Of a stretch of 64,000 bases of DNA, positions 9,653 to 20,932 are shown in pieces. Positions within the stretch are counted from its first letter, which is position 1. Each line of letters starts with the position of its first letter. A program made the position numbers and the translations under genes. This stretch comes from Thalassia testudinum (taxonomy: Eukaryota; Streptophyta; Magnoliopsida; Alismatales; Hydrocharitaceae), in assembly GCA_037157565.1 (NCBI GenBank), contig JAZHRO010000062.1, forward strand, positions 7,502,001-7,566,000. The letters are read 5' to 3'. The notes beneath the pieces are model-generated. The model ran no database searches. It had not been told where the DNA came from and worked only from the letters and a program-made list of their open reading frames with translations.

Positions 9653-12273
9653 TGAAATGACCCTTCCTAAGGGTTGTTTGAGATTTTCCTGGAAAGGTAG
9701 GGGTGTAAGTGTAATTTTAAACCCCCTAAGTTTAAGTTTGTGGGCTTTGCGGGAAAGAGGAAACTTCGTGGGGGAGAACTCACAATTTTTCTCTCTCTTC
9801 CCACACAACACATGCATGCACACACCCCCTCACAAACCCTCACCCTCACCCTATTTAACACCACCACCACCCTTTCCAACTCCACCACCACCATCTCCAG
9901 CTTCACTCCACCACCATTGCCACCAGCGACCTCCCTTCCTCTTCCCCATCCCCTTGCAGCCACGAGTAGGGGAAGGAGGAGAGCTCAAGATGGAGGAGAA
10001 GAAGAGAGGGAGAGCGAGAAGCTCGGAGGAGCTCGGGAGAGAAAGGGTGAGAGGGTGAGGAGAGGAGCCGGAGGTGCGAGGAGGAGCTCACAGGATCTTG
10101 GGAGAGGAGGTGCAACCTCCTGTAGCTGCTGGAGGAGCAGCTATAGTCTCTATGAGTAGAGAGCCGCGTGAAGAGAAGCTCGCATGGCATTCTATGGAAT
10201 CATTTTTCCATAGTATTAGATGTCTGGGACGCTATCCAGACATCTAGAGGAGCCTCAGGACGTCCAGAGCTGGTGCCGAAAGTCTGACAGCATATAAAGT
10301 GTAAAGGTATGTCCTTTCTATGTGCCTGCAAGCACGTACATATTTTTTTTACGTGTCGTGTTTTTAAACTCGTGCCCATGCGTAGGTACAGGGTGTTGGA
10401 AAGGTGCATGGCGCACCCTTCGAGGTGCTTTAGGATGTCTGGAGATTGTACCAGATGTCAGACTGCACTCCCAAACGACCAGTGGGAGTGTCAGACATCT
10501 AGGATCTCCCTCAGACGACTACAGAGGGGTTCGGATGTCTGAGGAAGCCACAGGAAAGCAAGGTGAGCCTCTGTGGTCATTTAAGACGTCTGGTTCTAGT
10601 TCCAAACGTCTGATTTTAGTCAGAATACACATTTTTGGCCCGTTTAGGGCCCAAACGGAGTCAGTTTTCCACAAATGAAGTATCGCTAGTTTCAGTTTGG
10701 AGTTCTCTACGGGTTTGTGTCACTCATATACTTTGGAAATCATTTGATGTGATTTGATCATTTGTATAGGTCTCCAGCCAATAGAGTATACAGGGCCCTC
10801 GAAGAAGACGGGATCTGTGATTCAAGCCCCCATTCCACCGGTGTATCCCGGTAGAGTAGTTTTTCTCAATATTATGAATTGATTAATCAAGTGCGTGCTA
10901 TCTTAGAATAAATTGATTGAACCCTAGGATATGAAATGAACCCTAAGACAGAATTGAGTGAATGGACATTGCTTGGGCCACACGGTCTATTTTGAAAGGC
11001 ATGTTAGAACCCTAGGATACAAAATGAAATGAATGAAATGCATGAACCCAACGGGGAACTTGAAAAGGAACTCACGTATACGGAACGAATATCTCATGTA
11101 AGAAGGAAGTGAGCTGGCCCTTGAGTACACGGTGCCGAGGGGAGCAACTATCCCTTCTGTATAGAAAGTGAGCTAGCCCTTGTGTACGCAGTACCGAGGA
11201 GAGCTATCGTCACTTTAGTGTAGGGGGGAGCAAGCCGCCCTTGGGTTGAGACCTGGGGTTAGGAGTGGCCCCCTACATTGACTCTTGTTACTTTAGTGTA
11301 GGGGGAGCCTGCCACCCCATGGGGCCCAGGGTTAGGACTGGTCACTCTACATCGACTCCTATTAGGCCCACTTGGCAAACTGGGATAGTCGGGCGAGGAT
11401 ATATAGACTTCTGAAGGGCGAGACCCCTGTTCTGAGAGGGTAAGGCCCTGTTCTGTTCTATGCTGTACATTTGGGAGTACCCACTAGCAGAAATGACTGA
11501 TCGCATGCCAGTGTGGGGTAGCTACCTGTGAACTTATCACGTGTGTCGTAGTCACCGCTACGTCGCAACCGTGACCACAGGGTGGTAGACCAGGTGTAGG
11601 ACAACCATGGGGACTCACAGCTAGGAGAGTGCCACGTGTACATCCTACATCTTGGAATAAACTGCAATCAAGATCATTCTCTTAGAGAACAAGAGGATTA
11701 AGAAATGCTGTGGATCCTTATTAGAATAACTGAATCAGAAACACTTGGTTGAGATAAATAGAAATAAATGATTAGTTATTTGCTTGTTTTTATGTTAAAT
11801 TGCATGTAAATGGCTTAACCACCACTCTACTTAACGTTAGCAGACCACAGATTGTATAACCATGTTCAAGTCAAGGAGTTGAGCGGCTAGTACCTCCGGC
11901 TGCAGAGGGTGTTGGGCCCAGCCGAGCCCAGCTATAGTTGCTCCTCTTTTGTTTCAAAGCTCTTTTTGTAGTAGTGAATACCTTCAGCATGCATTAATTG
12001 ATCTTGCTATGTTCTTGTTATATTTCTTTTTGTGCTAGTTGTAATGGCTATGTATGTTATAGTACTCCTCTACTTGTGGCATGTAATATTTTTGAGACTT
12101 CTTGTTCTGATTTCCATTACTCCCTCTTACTTATTTCTTCATAGTTACATTGCATGTGTGGTTGTAGAATATTTTCTGCTTTTGAGTTATTTCTCTTTGG
12201 ATGACTGAGTCTTGGGATTAGTCGAGTCGAGCCGATCTTGGGTCCTGTAGGGAGCTGGGATTGGGTAGTAACA
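9653..12273 (+). repeat. 5' LTR of D (2621 bp)
   Basis: Starts TGAAATGACCC and ends GTAACA. A TATA-like TATTTAA lies at 9852-9858, followed by a CCA/CCT-rich tract and a G/A-rich tract to about 10100. Ten GACGTC-like words lie at 10215-10620, some as inverted pairs. At 11095-11345 two families of tandem repeats occur: one around GTGAGCTGGCCCTTG and one around TTAGTGTAGGGGG. Compared with the 3' LTR it lacks about 120 bp present there at about 29322-29445. Frames such as those at 9657-10159 are low-complexity chance frames. Confidence 0.9.
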
Positions 12274-12277
12274 AAGA

Positions 12278-12289
12278 TGGTATCAGAGC
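12278..12289 (+). promoter_or_regulatory. Primer binding site of D (initiator-Met tRNA)
   Basis: TGGTATCAGAGC, four bases after the LTR end, is the classic initiator-Met site of chromoviruses and many other plant LTR elements. Confidence 0.95.
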
Positions 12290-12461
12290 AAAGTCGTCCC
12301 GAGAAATGAACCAAATGGTCTAAAAGTAATCACTCATGTACATGTAGCTAGGATAGCCATCACAACGTATTGCCTTAATCTTCGCTTCTGAGTTTCATTT
12401 CTTTATGTAACCTGGTATCATTGACAATCCCTGTTCTTTCTCTTTCATCTCCTTATAGGAG

Positions 12462-13700
12462 ATGCCTCGTCGAGGGGTTCTTGAGGTGGGCTGCGGATGT
12501 GGCCGTGGGCGAGGCCATAGGGGCGAACGTGTCGGACCTGAGGCACCAGTTGACCCACCCCTCCTTTGGAGCATCTAGGCCTAGGATCTTGTCTAGCTGA
12601 TTTGGGACATAGTGCGGGAGAAGCTCTAGCAACCTCCTCCTCAGCCACCCCTCCCTGAGGACGTAGAGGGAGAGTCCTCTGTGAGACAAGGGAGCCGCCG
12701 CAGCGCTAGACGAGCTGGAGGGGAAGGGGGTGATCCTCCACCACCCCCACCACCCTCAGACACTTCTAAGCACGTGCCTCCTTTACTGGAGGTGTGCCTG
12801 TTCCCCTGTTGCAGCTCACCATGAGCTATTTGGCCAGTTCCGGAAGCTGAAGTCGACCTCCTTCAAAGAGGATGAGAGCTCGTCTGAGTCAGAGGCCTAG
12901 CTGGAGTAGATAGAGAAGGTTTTCGACATGCTCCACCCTCTTGCAAAGTGCCATGTGGCCTTTGCCATGTACCAGTTGAAGAGTGCAGCCCACCAGTGGT
13001 GGAGGACAGTCAGGGGACAAGAGGGGAGAGAGCCATCGTGGGACCGATATGTGGCACTCTTTTACAAGCAATACTTCTCACAGACCTGGCAGAACCAGAG
13101 GAGGTGGGACTTCCACACTCTTCGCCAGGGGGCGATGACAGTTAGCATGTACCGTACATGCTTCCTGGAGTTGTCACGCTTCGCCTCGACGGCTGCATAT
13201 ACAGAGGAGCACCTGTGGAGGTTTACTAAGGGCCTATGACCTACTATTCGAGGGTATGTGATGCCCCTGAAGCTACCCACCTTCTCCTATGTGGTCAAGG
13301 CGGCCATGACCTACAAGGAGACCAACTCGGCCATGCGAGACACTAATAGAGGAGGACGAAAGAGGCCCTACCAGCTGGAGTACTCACAAGGCCGTCGGGA
13401 GAGGAGGCACACGACACTCGTAGGGGAGTTGTCTCGCTCTGTGGGGCCACTAGTGGTCTTTGGGGGCCCCAGATAAGGGCTAGTTGACAGCATTGAACTC
13501 CCACCTAATCACTAGTAGGGACCGACTGAGGGAGAAGGTCATGCCCCTCTTTGTTACTAGTGTTGCCAGCCGAGCCACATAAGGAAGAACTACCCATCTA
13601 GGGCCAGAGCACAGCAAATGCTCCCAGCATCGAGCACTGGAGGCCGATCTGGCGGCCGCGGTTACTAGGCATGAGGAGGAGGACAACAGTCATGAGGAGT
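12462..13700 (+). pseudogene. gag: gag of D
   Basis: ATG at 12462 opens MPRRGVLEVGCGCGRGRG, a start typical of Tekay-type gag proteins, but stops follow at about 12576 and later. The capsid part is readable in another frame at 12928-13480: FAMYQLKSAAHQWWRTV, then WDRYVALFYKQYFSQTWQN, then MTVSMYRTCFLELSRFA, the signature of the retrotransposon gag family. A stop follows TKGL at about 13237. The zinc knuckle is expected near 13560-13610, where only a damaged Cys-rich remnant can be seen. Frames 1 and 2 alternate, so at least two frameshifts have occurred. The product would form the particle shell around the element RNA. Confidence 0.8.
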
Positions 13701-15190
13701 GTACCGGCCAGTTGCTGCTCGCCCGACCCAGAGCGTGCCTACTTCTTTTGCACCCAAGGCTGATGCGCCCTGACTCACAGAGACACCAGAGCTTCAAGCT
13801 CCGTAGTGGCAGGTATGGTTCCAATTTTTGACAGACTTGTTTACGTACTTTTTGATTCTAGTGCCACACATTCTTTTGTCACCATGAGTTTTGCCATCAG
13901 TTTGTGACTGAGTAGTGTACAATTAGAGGTTCCATTCCTGATTAGAGGCCCAGGTGGATAGTTGTTTATCGTAGAGGAGGTCTTCACAAACTGCAAGGTC
14001 CCTATAAGGGGACACAATCTTCCCGTCGACCTGATCGTGATCCCGATGGAGGAATTTGGCATGATCCTATGAATGGACTGGATTTCTGCCTATCATGTCC
14101 TGGTGGACTATTTTTGGAGGAAGATCATCTTCTCCATATTGGAGTTACCTCCCTTTGAGTTTCACGGCCAATCGGTAGATGGAGGTTTTAGGTGCATCTC
14201 CTCACTTCGGGCAGCGAAGCTTCTGAGCTAGGGGTGTGAGGGCTTCTTAGCTTGTGTTGTAGTAGAGCCTAGCCCCGTGGCTGACTTATAGAGTATTCTG
14301 GTGGTCTGCGAGTACCCTGATGTTTTCCCAAAGGAGTTGGCAAGACTACTGCCTGTGCTTGAGGTCGAGTTTGAGATCTCACTAGTACAGAGGACCAGCC
14401 CCATCTCTACTGCACTGTACAGGATGGCCCCGCTTGAGCTGCGAGAGCTCAAATCTCAGTTATAGGATCTGTTGGAGAATGGCTTTGTGAGGACCAGTGC
14501 ATCCCCGTGGGGAGCCCCTATGTTACTTGTGAAGAAAAAGGACGGTACCCTTCGGCTTTGTGTCGACTATAAGTAGTTGAATCGAGTCACCATCAAGAAC
14601 AAGTATCCACTACCCCATATCGATGACCTCTTCAACCAGCTGAGAGATGTCATGCTGTTCTCCAAAATAGATCTGAGGTGAGATTACCATCAGCTGAGGA
14701 TCAAGGAGACTAATGTTTCCAAGACAGCCTTTTGTACTCGATACGGACACTACGAGTTCTTGGTCAAGCCGTTTATGCTGACTAATGCCCCCGCTACCAT
14801 CATGGATCTGATGAACCATGTTTTCAGGCCATACCTAGACCAGGTTGTGGTAGTATTCATCAATGACATACTAGTCTTCTCTCCAAATTAGGCACAACAT
14901 GGATAGCATCTACATATGGTCCTAGATACATTGATACAATGCAGGCTATATGCCAAGTACAGCAAGTGCGAGTTCTGGTTGAGACAGGTGACCTTCTTAG
15001 GCCATGTGATTTCAAGAGACGGATTGGCTATGGATCCAGCCGAGGTTGAGGCCGTACTCAAGTGAGAGAGGCCATGCACAGTGATAGAGATAAGCAACTT
15101 TCAGGGACTGGCAGGCTACTACTACAGAGCAGCCAAGTTCAAGGAATTCTCTCAGATCATGCGTCCTATGACCCAGCTGACCAGAAAGAT
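13701..15190 (+). pseudogene. pol: Protease and reverse transcriptase of D
   Basis: The protease active site is at about 13854: LFDSSATHSF, where the family has DSGATHSF, so the Gly is Ser. Reverse transcriptase follows in the same frame: EFEISLVQRTSPIS, then [20 protein letters not shown], then VDYK (stop) [19 protein letters not shown], and the catalytic loop at about 14844 reads [12 protein letters not shown]. The family has FIDD, so the first catalytic Asp is Asn. Stops lie at about 14289, 14463, 14574 and 14679, most explained by C-to-T or G-to-A changes. A frameshift at about 15190 moves the rest to another frame. The enzyme is dead on three counts: stops, the Asp-to-Asn change and the frameshift. 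Confidence 0.85.
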
Positions 15191-15670
15191 GTGCCTTTCA
15201 CTTGGATAGATGAGTGTGAGTTATGCTTTTGGGAGTTGAAGGAGAGATTGACTTCAGCTCCTGTACACACCATCCCAGACAGTAGTGGCAGGTTTGTGGT
15301 TTACACCGATGCCTCGTTGCAAGGGTTGGGTGGTATGCTCATGCAGTGGGGCCATGTTGTTGCTTATGCTTCGTGGCAACTAAAGCCCCATGAGTATAAC
15401 TACCCTACCCATGAGTTAGAGCTGGTAGCAGTTGTCTTCGCGCTGCAGACATGGAGGCACTACCTGTATAGTGAGACATTCAATATCTTCACGGATCATA
15501 AGAGTCTCAGGTACCTGTTCAATCAGAAGGAGCTCAACATGAGATAGTGACGTTGGTTAGAGATCCTGAAGGACTACAACTACAGCATCTCCTACCACCC
15601 AGGGAAGGCCAATGTGGTGGCTGATGCATTGAGCCGGAAGGCATCCACCCACTTGGCCAGCTTACAGGCA
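15191..15670 (+). pseudogene. pol: RNase H of D
   Basis: The open frame to 15547 reads [20 protein letters not shown], then the first catalytic Asp in [18 protein letters not shown], the Glu in [19 protein letters not shown], and the Asp of [21 protein letters not shown] stop at 15547 is followed, in the same frame, by [20 protein letters not shown] and VVADALSRK, the usual end of the domain. The catalytic residues appear present, so this is the best-kept part of the element. It would remove the RNA strand of the hybrid during reverse transcription. Confidence 0.85.
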
Positions 15671-16083
15671 CAGAGTTGGAGACTCTTGGAGGAGGTGGGC
15701 AATTGGCGACCCCAGGTGTCACAAGGGTACTGCGAGGCAGTGACAGTGACATGGTAGGCACAAGAAGAGCTGATAGACCATATCATTACAGGGTAGATGG
15801 CCGATCCATATTTGCAGACACTGCAGGGCAGGGTGTTGACAGGGAACCCAGGAGATTTTTCTTTCTCTGACAAGATACTACATATGAGGGGACGTCTATG
15901 CACTTCTAGAGATGAGGAGCTGTTGAGAGAGCTCCGAACTGAGGAACATGGGTTCAGGTTCACCATACATTGTGAGAACACAAAGATGTACCACGATCTG
16001 TGATGTGACTTCTAGTGGAGGGGAGTGAAGTAGGATGTTGGTGAGTTCGTCCGGTTGTGCTTGGTATGCCAGCAGGTGAAGGC
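15671..16083 (+). pseudogene. pol: Integrase of D, amino-terminal part, cut by B
   Basis: The zinc-binding HHCC region is readable: LRTEEHGFRFTIHCENTKMY, then HDL, three stops, and FVRLCLVCQQVKA. The two His and two Cys can be seen. At 16083, inside the codon after VK, the LTR of B begins. The reading continues at 26716 with the expected residues of the family, so the insertion split the gene with no loss other than the target duplication. Confidence 0.85.
16079..16083 (+). repeat. Left target site copy of B
   Basis: AAGGC here; ACGAC at 26711-26715 on the other side, matching at three of five positions. Removing B and one copy restores the integrase frame, which supports the pairing despite the two differences. 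Confidence 0.6.
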
Positions 16084-17843
16084 TGTTGAAGCTACGGGTT
16101 ACTACGCTATCATATTTGGTTTTGAAAACCTGTCGTTGTAGTTTGAAAGCGAAGAACTCGTGTTCAACAAATAAAATTTATACCGAAATAAAAATCCCGA
16201 GTCGAACTCAGGGAGGTGTGTGTTTGATTAGAAATACACATTTGTTTTATTTGTCACGAAGCAGAATAGATGATTGGAAACTATCTATCTATTTACAATA
16301 AATAGAAGAGAGACAGAGAGAATATTACAAACAAAAGCAAAAAGGGACGTAGAATGAACATGGATTTCATTATCAAAGAGGTTGTTCGTTACACTACTCA
16401 TTACAACTAGAAAGTGGGAAATGATTACACTAGAAAGTAGGAAAATTTTACTCTAGAAAGTAGTAAAAAGAATGGAGAGAGAGATATCCTCCTCTACGAT
16501 CGCTTGGAGGACGAGCCGGATGGGACGACGCTTGGAAGAAGAGGAACGGAGTGAGAAGGAGGACGAAGAGGGAAGAACGGGAATGGGGCAGCACGTCGTC
16601 GTTGTCGCGGGATCCGCTTCTGAAAAAGGGTGTGAAAATTTGACTTTATCTCTTGAGAAGCATCCCGAGTATGGGACAAGCTTCTCTTGAGCTTTGGAGA
16701 GGGAGAGAAGAGAAGGAAGGGATGAGAATTTTGCATGGAGGGGTCTCCTTTTATAGTTTCAAGGAGTGAGGGTAATTTGGTCTTTTTAAGTTGAAAATCA
16801 TTAATTTAGGACCTTTAGTGATGGATAAATTTGTCGCTAAAGGTCCGAACGTGGGCATAGTATGGTGCACGCACGCTCGCTCATCTAATCAAGGTGCAAC
16901 GCTCATTCACGTCCTTCAAATCTTGACTGTTCGATCGTGAGATCGAACGACTGAGAGAGATCCTCGCTGCGCCTCCTCATCACGCACCTACACGTGTGAT
17001 CCTACGTTACATGCGGGCGTGCAATGGCGAGTGATCTAGATTGAGTGCGCATGGCCGCTAGATCATCATCGAGTGATCTAGCGCACCCGCTCGCCCGGGC
17101 CTCAGCTCCCGCTCCTCGCGGCTCGAACCCACGTCCATCCGTGGGCGAATGCTCTATCCACTGTGCTACGTGCATGGATGGGTAGGCGGAGCGACATCTG
17201 AGCGCGCGATCAGGACCGTTCGATTAAGATCCAATGGTCAGGGTTGCATCTCCAAGTGATCCTTCAGAGTTTGAGAGCGCCGGTTGGGATCCATTCTCAG
17301 CCATTACATCTTGGTCCAACGGCGGAGATGCGTGGGCGCTAGCAGCTTCAAAAGTTGAGGGCAGCCGAGATGGCGCCACGTGGCACCATCTTGGTTGTCC
17401 ATCTTCTAGATGATGTAGATGGTGCCGCGGGTGTCTGATTGAGTTGATTTTCACGTCGTTAGGCTACGATCGTTGATCCGAATCCATCTATGTAGTTGGA
17501 TTTGTCATCTGAAGTACGGATTCACACCATCTTAGCCCTTGATCTTCTAGGGTTCCTTGATCTCTATCTGATGCTACAGATGTCTGATTAAGGCGATCTT
17601 GGAGTCCTTGAACTCCAATTGTCTCCTTGATTAGATCTATTTGGTTGGATCTTCGATCCGAGGCCTCGATAAAAAGTTGCCCTATCCCTGAACATAAAAG
17701 GGGACAATTAACCTCCATTTTATTCAAACTAATCTAAATGCAAGATGATGCATGTTATGCAATATTTATAGTATGTAATGCAATTCTATGCTTAAGAACA
17801 TGCATAAATTGACATTTTATGTAATATAAACATATTTACATCA
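16084..17843 (-). repeat. 3' LTR of B (1760 bp)
   Basis: On the plus strand it starts TGTTGAAGC and ends TTACATCA. In element sense a TATA box CTATAAAAGG lies at 16747-16756. The U5 end contains a run of CTAGAAAGT-type short repeats at about 16407-16465. A tRNA-like block lies at 17115-17175. The matching LTR is 24932-26710. Confidence 0.9.
17115..17175 (-). other. tRNA-like block in the 3' LTR of B
   Basis: On the minus strand TAGCACAGTGG matches the tRNA A-box pattern, and 39 nt downstream GGTTCGAGCC matches the B-box, apart from one end base. CGTGG and CCGCG can pair around GTTCGAG as a T arm. The acceptor arms do not pair and the anticodon loop is not regular, so this is a relic and not a tRNA gene. 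Confidence 0.5.
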
Positions 17844-17880
17844 CAACCCCATGCCTATCTTTTGCTAGTCCCTAGCAAAA
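17844..17880 (-). promoter_or_regulatory. Terminal polypurine tract of B with perfect hairpin
   Basis: In element sense GGCATGGGGTTG precedes the LTR. Upstream, TTTTGCTAG and CTAGCAAAA form a 9-bp perfect stem around a 3-nt loop (17860-17880). Confidence 0.8.
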
Positions 17881-19074
17881 ACTATATGCTATTTATAAAA
17901 GAATTAGGTTGGATTATTTGGGCATGAGTTATTTTCAATCATTAAGAAAATGTTTACTTAAGATCTGAACTTTCAAAGACACAACAGCGCCTGGGTATCT
18001 GCCAAAATATAGACTGCCTCAAGCCCTCTCCTTATTCAAAGAAAATTTTCTTTTTCTCTTTTTCTTCTTTTCTAATTTTTTTGGATTTTTGAGTTTAGGA
18101 TTTAAGAGTGGCTTTCTACGGCCATTCAACTCACCTAAGATTTGATGAGAACCCTAAGTTCTAAGCATCTTATTGTGAATGTGATAGACTCGTTGATCGG
18201 CAATTAGAACGGACTTCGGATTTCTATGCCTCTAGGTGACCTTAAAAAGGGAGTTCTGCCTAAAGGTGTATTTTTACGACTGGTAGCTTTCTCCCTACTT
18301 TTATTTTTATGGGGTCAACACAAGGGTGAATTCAGTGTATATCTCCCCAGTTTATTCTACTTCTCCACTTCTTCCTAAGTGTTTTGAGAATTTTAAGTGC
18401 ATTTCTTAAGCTGGGTTCTAGACAACTGGTTAATGAGCTGTTACCATCGACAACTTGCCAGTCATACTCGTGCAGCGAAGTGTGGCTTATTTCTTTTATT
18501 TTTTTTTCTTTTCTCCTTTTCTTTTTCTTTTCTTTTTGACTTTCTTTCTCTTTTTTTTTCAAGTAGGTGGCTTCCCTGGTCTAAGATTTACCTAAAGGCA
18601 GTAAGAAAAGAATGGTCCAGTGACTGGGCTCTGGACAACCTACCTATGGGCTGTTACCTACGATAACTTGCCAGCCATATCACCCTAGAAGGTTCATTAG
18701 CTACCCAATTTCTATTAAAACCATCGAATAACGAATCAGTGACAAGATAGTGGATGCTTTAGACTTAAAGTTCCCTCAAATCAGAGGGTGGGTTGATAAC
18801 TCGTGTACTTATCACCCAAACTTATTTACTCAAATTAAAATAAAATTCAGGTTGGCGAGGACTCGAAAAATAAATCCACATTCTAGTGGATACAGCCCAA
18901 AGACCAGAAGGGTCTTTGTGTTCAGATCCTAATGTAATATTTCCTAAGATTGAAATTTTCTTAAGCCCAAGTTCTCTTTTCTAATTCCACAAATTTTTTT
19001 TCATTTTTTTAAATATAAATAAAAGAAAATAAAATGAATCTATGGAGCTGATGATTAATTCAGAGATGAATATC
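17881..19074 (-). other. 3' untranslated region of B
   Basis: Non-coding. It has plus-strand T-rich tracts at 18040-18085 and 18480-18560, and a two-copy dispersed repeat: 18417-18464 and 18630-18679, both with a GCTGTTACC word, a short variable part and ACTTGCCAG. In element sense each copy has GGC...GTTA...TAAC...GCC order and can fold, much like the 33-nt units of F and I though the sequence differs. Confidence 0.5.
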
Positions 19075-19110
19075 CACCCCCCATGCCTATCTAATGCAAT
19101 GTCCTCACTG
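19075..19110 (-). promoter_or_regulatory. Internal polypurine-tract-like motif of B
   Basis: In element sense CAGTGAGGACATTGC, a 9-nt spacer and TAGGCATGGGGGGTG. It lies downstream of the coding remnants, as in F, C, I and G. Confidence 0.75.
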
Positions 19111-19470
19111 TATTAAAAAGACATAAAACAGAGTGGAATAGAGTAGAAAGCACCTGAATTGCGTGAATGTCGGGTCTGCTCCAAGATAAATAAAAAAAAC
19201 TGTATACATTCTAAATTTAGTGCCTTCAGCTAGGCACACTATACAAAGAGAAATAAAGAATTCATAGGTGCAGGTCAAAATCAGAATAAAAAGATGAAAC
19301 CTCTAACCTGCCAGCAGATGTCCACAAATGTGGACCAGATTATGGTGCAGACCCATACCTCATAATCGAGAATATCTAAGGTTCTGGATAAAAATTACCC
19401 AAAACCTAAAATCCGTATGTAAGCGGGGTCGGGCCTGCGATTTATGAGGATGCAACCAAAGACCAAAGAG

Positions 19471-20932
19471 TCAGGTTACAGAGAAATCAAGCTCTAAAGG
19501 ATAATCAATGAATGTGTGCTTGGGTTGGACATCCTCAGAACAAATGTCGTTAGGGTCCTGGTTTGATGATTTCAACTTCATTGGAACCCTTAGACTCGGT
19601 CTTCTACTTCCTCCAAAGTTTGCTTCCCAAATCAGAATTTCCTCGCTTCTGTTCTCCTCATTCAGAATGTCGAATTCCGGGACCTCCTGCATATTAATCA
19701 CCCCGTCTAAAATTTCCAAGTCTAAAAGATGTGGCTGAATCAGAATTGACTTGGGTCTAGTTATCTCAAAAACATAATCGTTGGTAAGCTCAATGGGGGT
19801 GTAAGTGACAATCAGGGCATTGAATTGAATCCTCTAGAAAATGCGATTCTGGATCTATCATGTGAGCCCCAATAAGATCAGTTTCCTTAGTTATTGAACT
19901 ATCAAATGATTTAATAGATTCCTCAAGCCCAATTGTCTCACAGAAATCGTGTTCTATAAACTCATGTGAGACTTTGAAAATTGAATCTTCACCATCAGAA
20001 TCAAAGAAATCAAAATCCGTAGTAATGTACATCCCAAAATCAATCGTCACTTTCTGATCCATAGAGACATACGTTTCCTTGTACCCCGACTCAGGGATTT
20101 CAAGTGAAGAAATCAGATCATCCTTAATTGGTTGATCTAATTCAATCTAGTCAACCTCGTAACACGTGTCCCCCCCAATAGGTGCCTAAGCAGGTTATGA
20201 CATTGGCTCTCCTGAAGGGGGTTCATCCTGGGAATCATCCCACGATTGAACTAAAGCAACCACAAATCTCATTCTCAATTTTGCTAACTTCCTAAGTAGA
20301 AACTCACCCCGGTTCTTATCCTTAACATCCTGGAGCCAATCCAACAAATACTTGTTCAAATCATCAATCATCTCAATCAAAGGCTCCAATCTCTCAATGG
20401 AAGGTATTGGCTGAACTTCTAAAGATTTTATGGTATTCCTCAAGTTAGCCAAAACCTTATCTTGAACATGGTTACCCTGAACCAAATGACTTGTTTTAGG
20501 GTTGGGTGGGTTTGAGATCAGTGCAGAGGAGTTAACGAACTGAGATTCGTTATACCTTTCTTGATAATAGGTCATTTTGGATTGTTCAAAAGGTGGTGAT
20601 GACCTAAAGGTAGTGTAATCAGAGGATGGGTAAGGATCAATGTATCCTCCTTGATTGTAGATCGTATTAGATTGTCCATGAAAGGGTGGCGATCTATAAT
20701 CGATGTGGCTCTGAGAAGGATAGAAATCACAATCATAGTGTTCAGGGTTAGACCCTAAACACGGAGGTCCGAAACTGTATCCCCAATCCGAATTATCCCG
20801 ACTAACCGATGGTTGATTACAGTACGAGTCGAGATAATCGTCATGTTGAGGATAACTCATAACAGGAAGGAAAGAGCGGGAATGCGTATAAAATGTGGAA
20901 GGATTAATCATAAATGGGAGGAAGAAAGGCAC
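19471..20932 (-). pseudogene. Unknown protein(s) of B
   Basis: The first frame, 20932-20195, is open for 245 codons from ATG. Its first half is rich in Tyr, Ser, Pro and Gln (e.g. SYPQHDDYLDSYCNQPSVSR). Its second half has a helical, charged stretch (VLANLRNTIKSLEVQPIPSI, later LLRKLAKLRMRFVVALVQSW) that could form a coiled coil. It sits where gag sits in relatives but has no CCHC knuckle or capsid signature that I recognise. Downstream frames 20062-19790 and 19719-19471 are acidic (TTDFDFFDSDGEDSIFKV) and separated by stops. Together they occupy the place of gag-pol. It does not visibly match the A/F protein. Whether it is one broken protein or several cannot be settled by eye. Confidence 0.5.

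Noticed and set aside
9657..10190. Several overlapping frames of 95-139 codons on both strands
   Set aside because: They lie wholly in the D LTR over CCA/CCT- and GA-rich sequence, recur at 28035-28445, and show only low-complexity protein.
17115..17175. A functional tRNA gene
   Set aside because: A and B boxes fit, but acceptor stem and anticodon loop do not, and a second decayed copy is in the other LTR; kept as a relic only.
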